From Ditibartonella apis (GTDB taxonomy: Bacteria > Pseudomonadota > Alphaproteobacteria > Rhizobiales > Rhizobiaceae), in contig NZ_LXYU01000001.1 of NCBI RefSeq assembly GCF_001952075.1, positions 814,501-878,500 on the forward strand: a DNA stretch of 64,000 nt, in the 5' to 3' direction. Shown here piece after piece: positions 44,853 to 55,078 of this stretch (the stretch's first letter is position 1; the number at the start of each line of letters is the position of its first letter). The position numbers were made by a program, and so were the translations under genes. The notes under the pieces are model-generated. The model searched no databases, was not told the DNA's origin, and saw only the letters and a program-made list of their open reading frames with translations.

Positions 44853-45040
44853 CGGGAGAGTGTAAAAATACAGTCAACCGTGTTTTGGCCGCCGAAGGGG
44901 AAAACAGCCCGTAATCTCTCAGGCACAAGGAACCGTAAAAAGATCAAGACAGCTCTGGAAAGTCGGGTTTGTCCCGCGCCGAAGGTGTAAGTGGAGGGGG
45001 AGAGCTTTCCACAAGTCTCTCAGGCTCAAGACAGAGGGGT
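44853..45040 (+). promoter_or_regulatory. Tandem glycine riboswitch upstream of gcvT
   Basis: Two glycine aptamers in series. The first (about 44853-44935) has GCGGGAGAG, GCCGCCGAAGGGG and AATCTCTCAGGCAC. The second (about 44951-45038) has CTCTGGAAAG, GCGCCGAAGGTG and AAGTCTCTCAGGCTC. The second P1 stem is CTCTG (44953-44957) with CAGAG (45032-45036). Glycine binding in such elements normally turns on the glycine cleavage genes. The P1 right arm directly precedes the first possible gcvT ATG (45050), so the switch may act on translation. Confidence 0.95.
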
Positions 45041-45088
45041 GTGAAATAGATGCATTGTGTATCTATTGGCGCAACCTCGGAGCAATTT

Positions 45089-46195
45089 ATGGGCAACTCT
45101 CAAGAAGACCTTAAAACTTTGCCGCTTTTTCATATGCATGAAAAAGCCGGAGCCAAATTCGGCAATTTTGCCGGATGGAACATGCCGCTCACTTACCCGC
45201 TCGGTGTTATGAAAGAGCATTTGCATACGCGTGCCCATGCGGGTTTGTTCGATATTTCTCATATGAAACTGATACTGGTTGAAGGAAATGGTGCAGCCGA
45301 CTTTTTGTCAAAAGCCCTGCCACTTGACGCCGAAGCACTGCAAATCGGCCAGTCACGTTATAACTACCTTTTGAATGAAGAGGCGGGCATCCTTGACGAT
45401 CTCATTGTTACCCGTCTTGGCGAGAAACGTTTTATGGTTGTTGCCAATGCCGGCAATGCGCATGCCGATATTGCCGAACTTCAAAAACGCGCGCATGGGT
45501 TTGACTGCACAATCGTACCGCTCGAACGCGTGTTTCTGGCACTTCAGGGGCCGGAGGCTGCCGATGTTATCAAAAAAGCAAGCTTACCGGGAAATGAACT
45601 TCATTTCATGCATGGTTTCGAGCCGAAGAAAAACTGGTTTATGACACGTTCGGGCTATACCGGCGAGGATGGATTTGAAATCGGTCTGCCCGTCGGTGAA
45701 GCTGAAGCACTAGCCGAAAAATTGTTGAGCGACCCGCGCGTAACATGGATCGGCCTTGCCGCACGCGACAGTCTGCGACTTGAAGCGGGCTTGTGCCTTC
45801 ATGGCAACGACATCACCGCAAAAACCAATCCGGTTGAAGCGGCAATTACCTGGGCGGTTACCAAAACGGTACGTGAGAAGGGCGATTTTTTCGGTGCCAA
45901 GGCTTTTCTCGAAGCATTGAAAAATGGTGCAACACGCCGCCGCGTCGGTTTGATGCCTGAAACACGCCAACCGGTGCGCGCCGGTGCAGAAATTTTTGAC
46001 AAGACGGGCAAACTCGTCGGTCATGTTACATCAGGCGGTTTCGGCCCGTCATTCAATGGTCCGGTTGCAATGGGTTATGTTGCAATCGACCTAGCAAAAG
46101 CCGGAACCGAGCTTGAAACAGAAGTTCGCGGTAAGAAAATACCGCTTGTTGTCCACACACTTCCCTTTGTCGAACATCGTTATTTTAAAGGATAA
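45089..46195 (+). CDS. gcvT: Aminomethyltransferase, glycine cleavage T protein
   Basis: 368 residues from the ATG at 45089, chosen for GGAG seven bases upstream and the typical N-terminus [27 protein letters not shown]. An in-frame ATG at 45050 adds 13 residues and lies just after the riboswitch. Folate and aminomethyl site elements are [13 protein letters not shown] and [15 protein letters not shown]; the C-terminal half has [14 protein letters not shown] protein takes the aminomethyl group from lipoyl-H protein and gives methylenetetrahydrofolate plus ammonia. First gene of gcvT-gcvH-gcvP, under the glycine riboswitch. Confidence 0.95.
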   Translation: MGNSQEDLKTLPLFHMHEKAGAKFGNFAGWNMPLTYPLGVMKEHLHTRAHAGLFDISHMKLILVEGNGAADFLSKALPLDAEALQIGQSRYNYLLNEEAGILDDLIVTRLGEKRFMVVANAGNAHADIAELQKRAHGFDCTIVPLERVFLALQGPEAADVIKKASLPGNELHFMHGFEPKKNWFMTRSGYTGEDGFEIGLPVGEAEALAEKLLSDPRVTWIGLAARDSLRLEAGLCLHGNDITAKTNPVEAAITWAVTKTVREKGDFFGAKAFLEALKNGATRRRVGLMPETRQPVRAGAEIFDKTGKLVGHVTSGGFGPSFNGPVAMGYVAIDLAKAGTELETEVRGKKIPLVVHTLPFVEHRYFKG

Positions 46196-46200
46196 AACAC

Positions 46201-46569
46201 ATGGTTAAACTGTATTTCACCGAAGATCATGAATGGATCAGTCTTGATGGTGATCTTGCAACGGTCGGTATCACAAACCATGCTCAGGAGCAGCTTGGCG
46301 ACCTGGTTTTCGTCGAATTGCCGGAAGTCGGCAGCACGGTCAAAAAGGGCGACTCTGTTGCTGTTGTCGAATCGGTCAAGGCTGCATCCGATGTTTTTTC
46401 ACCGGTTGATGGTACGATCAGCGAAGTCAACGAAGCTTTGAGCGATGATCCGGCACTGGTTAACCAGAAGGCAGAAAAAGAAGGCTGGTTGTGGAAGATG
46501 AAAATCTCCGACGCAAGCCAGCTCGACAGCTTGATGGATGCGGCAGGTTATGTCGCAATGATTGGATAA
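46201..46569 (+). CDS. gcvH: Glycine cleavage system H protein
   Basis: 122 residues. The start [16 protein letters not shown] and the lipoylation motif [17 protein letters not shown] with K60 are typical. H protein carries the aminomethyl intermediate on its lipoyl arm between P, T and L proteins. The ATG lies five bases after the gcvT stop and its TAA lies four bases before the gcvP ATG, so the genes are tightly coupled. Confidence 0.97.
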   Translation: MVKLYFTEDHEWISLDGDLATVGITNHAQEQLGDLVFVELPEVGSTVKKGDSVAVVESVKAASDVFSPVDGTISEVNEALSDDPALVNQKAEKEGWLWKMKISDASQLDSLMDAAGYVAMIG

Positions 46570-46573
46570 TACA

Positions 46574-49369
46574 ATGCAGGAACTTCCATTTTCATCACGC
46601 CATATCGGGCCGAGACCCGAAGAGGCAAAGGCAATGCTGCATAAATTGGGACTCGGTTCTCTTGAAGAACTGGTCGAACAGGCAGTGCCTAGCGCAATCC
46701 GTCTTCACCACCCGCTTCAATTGCCAAGAGCTGTGAGTGAGGGCGCTGCTCTTCACGAACTTCACGCTATGATGGAACAGAATCGTCTCCATAAAAGCTT
46801 TATCGGACAGGGCTATTATGGCACTTTTGTTCCCTCGGTTATTTTACGCAATCTTTTTGAAAATCCGGCTTGGTACACCGCCTATACTCCCTATCAGGCA
46901 GAAATCAGTCAGGGGCGGCTTGAAATGTTGTTCAATTTCCAGACTCTTGTCTGCGAATTGACAGGCTTGCCGATTGCGGCAGCCTCGCTTCTTGATGAGG
47001 CAACATCACTTGCCGAAGCGAACGCCGTTGCCGTGCGCTTTTCACGCAATAAAAAAACCGCGATTTCTGTGTTTGGCGAACTTCACCCGCAAACTTTGGC
47101 GGTAGCTCAAACAAGGGCTGAAACACAAGGTTACGAGATCGGGTTAGAGAGCGAGATCACCGATAAGACAGCGGCAATCGTTTTGCCATGGCCCGACACA
47201 AAGGGGCGTTTTATCGATCATAGCGATATCATCAAAAAGGCCAAAGCCAAAGGTGCATTGGTTATCGTTGTGGCTGATCCTCTGGCTTTGACAATCATGG
47301 AAGCGCCTGCCCTATGGGGAGCCGATATGGTTGTGGGCTCTATGCAGCGTTTCGGCGTGCCAATGGGATTTGGTGGTCCTCATGCCGGTTATCTGGCAGT
47401 CAGCGAAGCCCTGACACGCATGATTCCCGGGCGCATTGTTGGACAGTCGATTGATACCAAAGGGCGGGTTGCCTATCGTCTTGCTTTGCAAACGCGTGAA
47501 CAACATATCCGCCGCGACAAAGCAACGTCGAATATTTGTACCGCTCAGGCACTCCTTGCCAATATGGCAACAGCTTTTGCAGTCTGGCATGGTCCGGAAG
47601 GTTTGCAGGCGATTGCCAATCGCGTTCATGATCTTGCAAGCCGGTTCGGTGACAGTGTCAAAGATGCGGGCTTTACTCTTGCCGGCGACCATTATTTCGA
47701 TTGTGTTACCGTGAATGTTTCCGGCAAAGCGCATGAACTGCAACAAAAAGCGGAAAGTGATGGCCGTCTCATACGCGTTATCGACAAGGATACCGTTTCC
47801 ATCAATTTTGATGAACTTTCGGATGAAGAAGACGCAAAAGCACTTGCCAAGCTTTTCGGTGCAACACTCATTGATAAAGCTCCGTCAAAACTTTTCGGCA
47901 AAAAACGCGATGGTTCTTTTTTAAGCCAGCCGTTTTTCCATGCTGTGCAATCGGAAACCGAAATGATGCGCTTTTTGCGCCGCCTTGCCGACAAGGATCT
48001 GGCACTGGACCGCGCTATGATTCCGCTTGGCTCCTGCACCATGAAACTGAATGCGGCTGCCGAGATGATGCCTTTGAGCTGGCCGAAGGTTGCAAATCTT
48101 CACCCCTTTGCCCCGAAGACCGATAGTCGCGGCTATCAGCAACTAATTTCTGAACTTGAAAAATGGTTGTGTGAAATTACCGGCTTCAGTGCCATTTCAT
48201 TCCAGCCCAATTCCGGCGCACAAGGTGAATATACCGGTCTTCTTGCTATTCGCCGCTATCATGACAAAAATGGCGAACATAATCGCAATATCTGTCTTAT
48301 TCCGGCTTCTGCCCATGGTACAAATCCGGCTTCGGCACATATGGCCGGTATGGAAGTGGTTGTGGTCGATTGTCTTGGCGACGGAGACGTTGATGTTGAA
48401 GACTTGCGCAAAAAAGCAGTCGAACACAAAGACAATCTTGCTGCTTTAATGATTACCTATCCGTCAACCCACGGGGTATACGAAGAAAGTATCAAAGAGA
48501 TTTGCAAGATTATTCATGAAAATGGCGGGCAAGTCTATTTTGATGGCGCAAATCTCAATGCGCTGGTTGCTCTTGCCCGTCCGGCTGATGTCGGCGCGGA
48601 TGTCTGCCACATGAATTTGCATAAAACTTTTGCTATTCCTCATGGCGGCGGTGGTCCGGGTGTCGGGCCGATCGGCGTTTCAAAGCATCTTCAACCATTC
48701 GTTCCCGGTCATGCGCTGTTTTCGACAAGCCATGCTGTTTCGGCAGCACCTTTCGGCAGCGCTTCAATCCTCACCATCACATGGATGTATATCCGTATGA
48801 TGGGCGCGGAAGGGCTGAAACTTGCGACCGAAAACGCAATTTTGAATGCAAACTACATTGCAGAACAGCTTTCTGCGGCCTATCCGATCCTTTATAAAGG
48901 AAAGAGAGGGCGTGTTGCGCATGAATGTATTGTCGATACGCGTGTTCTCAAGGATAATTACGGCATCACCGTCGACGATGTAGCCAAACGTCTGATCGAT
49001 TATGGCTTTCATGCTCCGACTATGTCGTTTCCGGTTCCCGGAACATTGATGATCGAACCGACCGAATCCGAGCCGAAATCGGAAATTGACAGGTTGTGCA
49101 ATGCCCTTCTTGCTATTTCCGAAGAAGCCAAAAAAGTAGGCGAGGGTGTCTGGCCGAAGGATGATAATCCGCTCGTCAATGCGCCGCATGTTCTGGCAGA
49201 TACCATTGATGACAATTGGTCACATGCCTATTCGCGCAAAATTGCGGCACTTCCTGATCCTGCTCAGGATCCCGCAGATAAATATTGGCCACCGGTTTCG
49301 CGTATTGATAATGTGGCCGGTGACAGGCACCTCATTTGTTCCTGTCCTCCACTTTCCAACTATCGTTAA
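46574..49369 (+). CDS. gcvP: Glycine dehydrogenase (decarboxylating), P protein
   Basis: 931 residues: the long, fused form that joins both halves of the two-subunit enzyme. The N-terminal half starts [19 protein letters not shown], and the PLP-binding lysine is K684 in [17 protein letters not shown]. It decarboxylates glycine and loads the aminomethyl group on GcvH. The ATG at 46574 is preferred to an in-frame TTG four codons upstream that overlaps gcvH. The operon ends in a terminator 6 bases beyond the stop. L protein (lpd) is not here and is presumably shared with other complexes. Confidence 0.97.
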   Translation: MQELPFSSRHIGPRPEEAKAMLHKLGLGSLEELVEQAVPSAIRLHHPLQLPRAVSEGAALHELHAMMEQNRLHKSFIGQGYYGTFVPSVILRNLFENPAWYTAYTPYQAEISQGRLEMLFNFQTLVCELTGLPIAAASLLDEATSLAEANAVAVRFSRNKKTAISVFGELHPQTLAVAQTRAETQGYEIGLESEITDKTAAIVLPWPDTKGRFIDHSDIIKKAKAKGALVIVVADPLALTIMEAPALWGADMVVGSMQRFGVPMGFGGPHAGYLAVSEALTRMIPGRIVGQSIDTKGRVAYRLALQTREQHIRRDKATSNICTAQALLANMATAFAVWHGPEGLQAIANRVHDLASRFGDSVKDAGFTLAGDHYFDCVTVNVSGKAHELQQKAESDGRLIRVIDKDTVSINFDELSDEEDAKALAKLFGATLIDKAPSKLFGKKRDGSFLSQPFFHAVQSETEMMRFLRRLADKDLALDRAMIPLGSCTMKLNAAAEMMPLSWPKVANLHPFAPKTDSRGYQQLISELEKWLCEITGFSAISFQPNSGAQGEYTGLLAIRRYHDKNGEHNRNICLIPASAHGTNPASAHMAGMEVVVVDCLGDGDVDVEDLRKKAVEHKDNLAALMITYPSTHGVYEESIKEICKIIHENGGQVYFDGANLNALVALARPADVGADVCHMNLHKTFAIPHGGGGPGVGPIGVSKHLQPFVPGHALFSTSHAVSAAPFGSASILTITWMYIRMMGAEGLKLATENAILNANYIAEQLSAAYPILYKGKRGRVAHECIVDTRVLKDNYGITVDDVAKRLIDYGFHAPTMSFPVPGTLMIEPTESEPKSEIDRLCNALLAISEEAKKVGEGVWPKDDNPLVNAPHVLADTIDDNWSHAYSRKIAALPDPAQDPADKYWPPVSRIDNVAGDRHLICSCPPLSNYR

Positions 49370-49396
49370 AAAAAACCGGCTTCGGCCGGTTTTTTA
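49370..49396 (+). terminator. Intrinsic terminator of the gcv operon
   Basis: AACCGGC and GCCGGTT flank a TTCG tetraloop (49374-49391), followed by TTTTTT on the plus strand; the A-run before the stem lengthens it. Directly after the gcvP stop. Confidence 0.9.
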
Positions 49397-49856
49397 TTTG
49401 GTTTTCTATTCGGATTTTTATTCTTTTTGGTTTTTGGGTGCCATCTTCGGTGCTGCTGCAATGATGTAGAACTATTGGTGAAATGACCAAAACGGAAAGA
49501 TGAAAGCTGCGGGCTTTTCGCTCTGTCTATCTCTGTTTATTTTTCATAAAATTTCTGGAAGTTTCGGAAGCGACAAAGAGTAAACTTTTAAAAGATAACG
49601 GACAGGCCAAGCGCTGAAAAAGAGTAAGCAAGCGGACCAAAGAATCAACCGGACAGTCTGGAACAGAAAAGCGCATGACCGCCGGAACAGAAAACCGAAT
49701 GAAAAGCCCCCTAAAGACGTAACGAATAATCCGCAAAATGCAATTCACGGACTAGAAGAGGCAAACCGGATAGAGTGCACATGAAAGGCCGCAACAGGCT
49801 TTTTCGGGGGTAAGAAGAGCTGTTGCAGCGCATCTAATGCTCAATTGATCGAAAAA
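49397..49856. other. Gene-free stretch between gcv and dadA
   Basis: About 460 bases. Two 19-base direct repeats with two mismatches (GGAACAGAAAAgCGcATGA type; 49660-49678 and 49684-49702) are visible. A hairpin GCAACAG...CTGTTGC (49791-49826) lies 31 bases after the minus-strand dadA stop and may end or protect that transcript, although no T-run follows. Confidence 0.5.
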
Positions 49857-51113
49857 TTATTGATACCGGCTGATGTCCAGTCCTGTCGGGTCAATTTCAG
49901 GCTTGTTGCCGCTGATAATATCGGCAATCAAATGGCCACTTCCGGTTGACATTGTCCAACCCAAAGTACCATGTCCGGAATTGATAAACAGGTTTTCATA
50001 TTTTGTTTTACCGATAATCGGAACACTATCAGGTGTCACCGGCCGTAAACCTGACCAGAGCTGAGGCTTGAAGTCTCTATCATAGGAGCCGGAAAACATC
50101 ATTTCCAAAGCTTCTTGCAAGGTTTTCAGGCGTGGTTCGCTGAGCTTTATTTCATAGCCTGAAACTTCTGCCATGCCGCCGACGCGGATACGGTTACCCA
50201 ATCTTGTAACAGCGACTTTGTAAATATCGTCAATAACAGTTGAAACCGGTGCTTTCGCCTCGTCGGTGATCGGTACTGTAATGGAATAGCCTTTCACCGG
50301 ATAGATTGGCGCATGAAGTCCGAGATCGTGAATAAGAAAAGGCGTAAAAGACCCCATGGAGACGAGATAGGCATCCGCACGCATCAAGCCACGTGACGTT
50401 TCAACGCCGGTAATTTTACCGCCTTCAACATCAAGTTTATTGATTATTGTATTATAGGAAAATTCAACCCCTTTATCGGCCGCGAGTTTTGCAAGCTTGG
50501 TTGTAAACATCTGGCAATCGCCGGTTTCATCTTCAGGGGTTTGCAATCCACCAACGATTTTATCTTTTAACGGCGCCAATCCGGGTTCTGCGGCAACGCA
50601 ACCGGCACTATCAAGCATCTTAAAGGCAATTCCATCGGCTTTGAGAACTTCGACATCCTTATTGGCCGCTTCAAGCTGGTGGGGATCGCGGAAAAGCTGA
50701 ATCGTGCCCTTCATGCGTTCATCGTAATGGATAGATGTTTCTTCGCGTAAGGCCTGAAGGCATTTTGCGGCATAGTCGGATACGCGGACCATCAGGGATT
50801 TGTTTTTCTTGTAACGGTTTTCATTGCAATTGATAAACATTGCAAAGAGCCACTTCATCTGGTCGAGGCTGAAAGTGGGATGAATAATAAGCGGCGGATT
50901 GGCCTGCCGCATCATTTTCAATGCTTTGAGGGTCAGCCCCGGTTGTGCCCACGGGGTTGTATATCCGAACGAAACCTGACCTGCATTGGCAAAGCTTGTT
51001 TCCAATGCAGGTCCTTCTTCACGATCAATGACCGTAACTTCGTGGCCTGCTTTGTTGAGATACCAAGCTGAAGTTACACCAACGACACCACTTCCCAGAA
51101 CAAGCACTTTCAT
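49857..51113 (-). CDS. dadA: D-amino acid dehydrogenase small subunit type
   Basis: 418 residues. FAD-binding VLVLGSGVVGVTSAWYLNKAGHEVTVIDRE (about 3-32) opens the DAO fold; TTPWAQPGLTLKALKMM and RPVTPDSVPIIG with the C-terminal NLFINSGHGTLGWTMSTGSG are the DadA signatures. It oxidises D-alanine and other D-amino acids to 2-oxo acids and ammonia at the inner membrane, feeding the quinone pool. The start overlaps the stop of the alanine racemase by four bases, as in the classical dad operon, where L-alanine is first racemised. A divergent Lrp-type regulator lies upstream of the pair. Confidence 0.93.
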   Translation of the reverse strand: MKVLVLGSGVVGVTSAWYLNKAGHEVTVIDREEGPALETSFANAGQVSFGYTTPWAQPGLTLKALKMMRQANPPLIIHPTFSLDQMKWLFAMFINCNENRYKKNKSLMVRVSDYAAKCLQALREETSIHYDERMKGTIQLFRDPHQLEAANKDVEVLKADGIAFKMLDSAGCVAAEPGLAPLKDKIVGGLQTPEDETGDCQMFTTKLAKLAADKGVEFSYNTIINKLDVEGGKITGVETSRGLMRADAYLVSMGSFTPFLIHDLGLHAPIYPVKGYSITVPITDEAKAPVSTVIDDIYKVAVTRLGNRIRVGGMAEVSGYEIKLSEPRLKTLQEALEMMFSGSYDRDFKPQLWSGLRPVTPDSVPIIGKTKYENLFINSGHGTLGWTMSTGSGHLIADIISGNKPEIDPTGLDISRYQ

Positions 51114-52255
51114 TTTTTGTTTCCCTCGCGATTTTTCACATAGATGCGCTGATAACGATGACTAAGCGACGTTAGAATTTCATAAGGAATTGTGCCTGCA
51201 TCGCGAGCAACATCGTCAAGCGATTGGTGCTTGCCGATGAGTTCGACAAGATCGCCGGCTTTTGGTGCATTTTCACCAAGATGCGTTGTATCAAGTGTGA
51301 TGGAATCCATCGAAACACGGCCAACAATCGGCACGCGCTGCCCTTTGAAATAGACCGAACCTTTATTGCCGAGTGCCCTTAGCCAACCATCGGCATAGCC
51401 CACCGATATTGTTGTGATTGTGCTTGGCCGTTCGGTTATAAATGTTCCGCCATAGCCGATTGCCGAACCGCGGGGAACGTGGCGTGTCTGGATGACATGG
51501 GCATCGAGGCTGACGACGGGTTTGATGACTGTCGGGCTTTTGCCGAGCGGGTCTACACCGTAAAGGGCAATGCCCGGACGCACCATGTCGAAATGATAGT
51601 CGCTCTTCAAGAAAATTCCGCCAGAAGCGGCAAATGCAACTTTTGAAGCCGGAAGTTTGGCAAGTGCCGTTTTCATCGCTTCAAGCTGGGCAGGATTTGC
51701 AGGGCTATTTTCCTCGTCACTTTTAGCCAAATGGCTAATCACCAGTTTTATATCGGCGTCGTTAAAAATCGATGGATCGGCGATAAGGCGGTAAAGCTCG
51801 CTATGATCAAGCCCCAAGCGGCACATGCCGGTGTCTATTTGAATGATCGCAGGAAAACGCTTTGCTTCACTCTCGCATAATTTTTGCCAGTCAAGAATCG
51901 CCTCCCAGGAATTGAGAACCGGAATTATACCGGCCGCTGCCGTTATTTTTTCCGCACCCGGTAAAATGCCATTCAAAACAGCAATAGAAGCATCTGTCGG
52001 CAATTGATCTTTGAGCCGGAATGCCTCGATAAGTTCAGCCACAAAGAAAAACCGGCATCCTGCTTCATAAAGCACAGGGGCTATTTTTTCTGCACCAAGG
52101 CCATAAGCATCCGCTTTGACAATGGCGGAACTTTGTGCCGGAGCAACCATTTTTTTTATGGTGTTATAATTTTCGACAATGGCATCAAGGTTGATTGTGA
52201 GAATTGCCCCATAGGCTAATGTCGGAATTTTATTGTCGTTTTGAATTTCACCCAT
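51110..52255 (-). CDS. dadX: Alanine racemase, catabolic type
   Basis: 381 residues from the ATG at 52255; the frame extends to another ATG at 52315 (+20 residues), which cannot be excluded. The PLP lysine is K47 in AIVKADAYGLGA, and the second catalytic residue is the Tyr in AIGYGGTF. It interconverts L- and D-alanine. Its stop overlaps the start of dadA, and the Lrp/AsnC regulator is divergent, so it is the catabolic (DadX) enzyme. It could also supply D-alanine for the cell wall if no second racemase exists. Confidence 0.92.
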   Translation of the reverse strand: MGEIQNDNKIPTLAYGAILTINLDAIVENYNTIKKMVAPAQSSAIVKADAYGLGAEKIAPVLYEAGCRFFFVAELIEAFRLKDQLPTDASIAVLNGILPGAEKITAAAGIIPVLNSWEAILDWQKLCESEAKRFPAIIQIDTGMCRLGLDHSELYRLIADPSIFNDADIKLVISHLAKSDEENSPANPAQLEAMKTALAKLPASKVAFAASGGIFLKSDYHFDMVRPGIALYGVDPLGKSPTVIKPVVSLDAHVIQTRHVPRGSAIGYGGTFITERPSTITTISVGYADGWLRALGNKGSVYFKGQRVPIVGRVSMDSITLDTTHLGENAPKAGDLVELIGKHQSLDDVARDAGTIPYEILTSLSHRYQRIYVKNREGNKK

Positions 52256-52448
52256 TTCATTATTTCCCAGATAAATCCGGTTAAAAATCCGGATGTCCGT
52301 TTGTTCCCCTAGCATTGTTCCCGTGGCTTTTTTGCCATTTAATCTTCGCTATCATATGTGAAGAGCATTCGAATGTTGTATCTATTTTTGAAATATTATA
52401 GATATTTATCGTTGAATATTGAGCGTAAATCCGAAAAATTGAAATAAT

Positions 52449-52898
52449 ATGCAAAATCTTGATGCGATAGACCGTAATATCATCCGCCTGTTGCGCCGTG
52501 ACGGGCGCATGAGCAATGCAAATCTTGCTGCCGAAGTGGGGCTTTCGCCCTCGGCATGTTTGAGGCGTGTAAAATTATTGGAAGAAAGCGGCGTTATTCG
52601 CGGCTTTACTGCCATATTGGGAAGTGTCGAAGGAGAAGACCGCCTCATTGCCATTATCCAGATTACACTTGAAAAACAAACGGAAGAATATTTGAACCGT
52701 TTCGAGGCGGCTGTGCGTCGCCATCCGGAAATCAAGGAATGCTATTTGATGACGGGGGATGCAGATTATTGGTTGCGTGCGGAAGCAGAAAATGCCGCCG
52801 CTTATGAAACCATTCACAAGGAAATATTGTCACGCCTGCCAGGTGTCGCGCGCATTCATTCGGCCTTTTCCATTCGCTCTATTTTGATGCAGCGATGA
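52449..52898 (+). CDS. Lrp/AsnC family regulator, DadR-like
   Basis: 149 residues. The N-terminal HTH LDAIDRNIIRLLRRDGRMSNANLAAEVGLSPSACLRRVKLLEESG (about 4-48) is followed by an RAM/ACT effector-binding domain (about 65-145). Lrp-type regulators sense amino acids. This one is divergent from dadX-dadA across about 130-190 bases, so it probably controls alanine catabolism, perhaps with L-alanine as effector, as for DadR/Lrp in other bacteria. ATG at 52449 with a weak Shine-Dalgarno. Confidence 0.92.
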   Translation: MQNLDAIDRNIIRLLRRDGRMSNANLAAEVGLSPSACLRRVKLLEESGVIRGFTAILGSVEGEDRLIAIIQITLEKQTEEYLNRFEAAVRRHPEIKECYLMTGDADYWLRAEAENAAAYETIHKEILSRLPGVARIHSAFSIRSILMQR

Positions 52899-53550
52899 AT
52901 AAAATTATGTGAATTATTCTTCTCACCCGAGTTTCAGGCAGAGCTCTTCATCAGGCAGAGCTCTTCATTATGTGAGCCGTTCGGGCATTTCTGAAAGCAG
53001 CATTTGTTTGCTCTACCCGACTTTTGTTTTGCTATACGTTTTGGTTCATCAAAATCAGCTTTATCAATCTTTGGACTGAAAACCGGTTCATGAAAAGCCG
53101 AAGAAGAGCTATTTTAAGCTGGCATTTCATTCCGCTTCCACTGTTAAAACAGGGTGTCATAAGAGAAGCGCTGAAAGGTGCCGTGACATCTCGAACATTT
53201 TGGCAAATCCGTGTGCTATTAACGCGATCAAGAAATCGGCGTTCTTTAACGCTCATCAATGATAAAATCGGGTCAATTGCAAAATCAGGTGAAATATTGC
53301 AAAATTAGGTAAAATAAAGAGTAAGCCTTTATACCAGAATTCAATGTGGATTTTTTCATTGAAAAAAGCGGGATAACAGGCAGCTTTGCTGCTGTTTGAA
53401 GGTTCGTTTCGGTTATGTATTGCGTGGAAACCGGCCATTTCAGTGCCGGATTTTAAATAATTTTCATTGTTTGCTTTTCATCGTTTTTAGAGTTCCAAGA
53501 AAAATCGCTTTTTAAAAAAATCACCGTTAAAAAAGTAAAAGCATTGAAAA
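52899..53550. other. Gene-free stretch with a 17-bp tandem duplication
   Basis: About 650 bases. TCAGGCAGAGCTCTTCA occurs twice in direct tandem (52934-52950, 52951-52967), exactly. No supported gene; frames at 53024-53308 (+) and 53032-53259 (-) lack signals. Confidence 0.5.
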
Positions 53551-53573
53551 AAGCCGGGCAAAATGCCCGGCTT
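53543..53573 (-). terminator. Intrinsic terminator of lldD
   Basis: AAGCCGGGCA (53551-53560) and TGCCCGGCTT (53564-53573) form a 10-bp stem, and TTTTTTC follows on the minus strand. It lies about 27 bases after the lldD stop. Confidence 0.9.
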
Positions 53574-53599
53574 ATCCAATATCGAATTAAGCTCTTCGT

Positions 53600-54760
53600 T
53601 CAGCGTTTTGGCTTTGAAGGCCTGAAATCATAAAGGACATCATGGGTGAGATCGGCAATTTTCTTCTTGCCGCAAAGTGCCATGGAAACATCAAGCTCGT
53701 TACGGATAATTTCCAAGGCTTTTGTGACACCCGGTTTGCCCATGGCGCCAAGCCCGTAAAGAAATGGACGGCCAATAAAGGTGCCTTTGGCACCAAGCGC
53801 CAAGGCCTTCAACACATCCTGACCGGAGCGGATACCACCATCAAGATGGATTTCTATTTTATCTCCGACAGCATCGACGATTTCAGGCAAAACCGAAATG
53901 GTTGAAGGTGCGCCGTCAAGCTGGCGGCCACCATGGTTTGAAACCAGAATGGCATCGGCACCGGTTTTGACAGCCATTTTGGCGTCTTCGACATCAAGAA
54001 TGCCTTTCAGGATAAGTTTACCACCCCAGATCTTCTTGATCCATTCGACATCGTTCCAGTTAAGCTTCGGGTCAAATTGCGAGGCTGTCCATAAACTCAA
54101 GGATGAAAGATCGGTAACGTTTTTGGCATGACCGGCAATATTACGCAAAGTCCGTTTATCAGTCTGCAGCATATCCATGCACCATTTCGGGCATGTCATC
54201 ATCTGCCAGAGATTTCTTAATGTAAATTTTGGCGGGGCAGACAGATTGTTGCGCAAATCCTTGTGCCGTTGCCCCATAATTTGCAGATCAAGTGTCAATA
54301 CCAAAGCACCGCATTTGGCAGCCTTGGCACGATTGATAAGATCGGCAATAAAGTCGCGGTCTTTCATCACATAAAGCTGGAACCAGAACGGTTTCTTGGT
54401 TACCGAGGCGACATCTTCAATCGAGCAAATGCTCATTGTCGACAATGTAAACGGCACGCCGAATTCTTCAGCAGCCTGAGCGGCCAGCATTTCACCATTG
54501 GCATGTTGCATTCCCGCCAAACCGGTTGGCGACAAAGCAACAGGCATGGCAACCTTCTGGCCGATCATTTCGCTTTCAAGCGAGCGATTGGTCATGTCGA
54601 CCAGAACGCGCTGGCGCAGTTTTATTTTTTTAAAGTCTTCTTCATTGGCGCGATAAGTGCTTTCTGTCCATGCTCCGGAATCGGCATAATCAAAAAACAT
54701 TTTTGGAACGCGTCGTTTGGCAAGTTTTTTAAGATCGTTGATCTCGAGTATTTTACGCAT
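53600..54760 (-). CDS. lldD: FMN-dependent L-lactate dehydrogenase
   Basis: 386 residues. The FMN TIM-barrel family of alpha-hydroxy acid oxidases is shown by the start DLKKLAKRRVPKMFFDYADSGA, by VALSPTGLAGMQHANGE, and by the active-site SNHGGRQLDGAPSTI with the catalytic His and Arg. GGIRSGQDVLKALALGAKGTFIGRPFLYGLGAMG closes the barrel. It oxidises L-lactate to pyruvate and passes electrons to the respiratory chain at the membrane. Single gene; ATG at 54760; no lldP permease or LldR regulator is adjacent. Confidence 0.93.
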   Translation of the reverse strand: MRKILEINDLKKLAKRRVPKMFFDYADSGAWTESTYRANEEDFKKIKLRQRVLVDMTNRSLESEMIGQKVAMPVALSPTGLAGMQHANGEMLAAQAAEEFGVPFTLSTMSICSIEDVASVTKKPFWFQLYVMKDRDFIADLINRAKAAKCGALVLTLDLQIMGQRHKDLRNNLSAPPKFTLRNLWQMMTCPKWCMDMLQTDKRTLRNIAGHAKNVTDLSSLSLWTASQFDPKLNWNDVEWIKKIWGGKLILKGILDVEDAKMAVKTGADAILVSNHGGRQLDGAPSTISVLPEIVDAVGDKIEIHLDGGIRSGQDVLKALALGAKGTFIGRPFLYGLGAMGKPGVTKALEIIRNELDVSMALCGKKKIADLTHDVLYDFRPSKPKR

Positions 54761-55078
54761 GTCAGATCTCGTTCAATTTTTAGTGTGTCATGTGTAATAT
54801 TCTTCACGCACAATAAAAAGTCTTTTCTTTCAAATCGCTAATTTTTGACAAAAGAGCCTTAAATGTCTTTTAACTTTGCGTAAGTCTGAAGATGTGAAAA
54901 TTATTTAAAACCAAAGACCAAAAAACGTTTCCGGTTTTACAACTTTTTATATTTTGATTTTAACCGGCTTTTTGGGGATGCTCTTCCAAACGCTTGCTGC
55001 ACGACGCTAAAAACGCGAAAACTTTGATAAAAATCGGGGCAAATTGCGTCCCACTCAAAAAAGCTAACATGCGTTCAA
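54761..55078. other. Gene-free stretch between lldD and the merR-type gene
   Basis: 318 bases. It should carry the lldD promoter at its left end; nothing else recognised. Confidence 0.4.
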
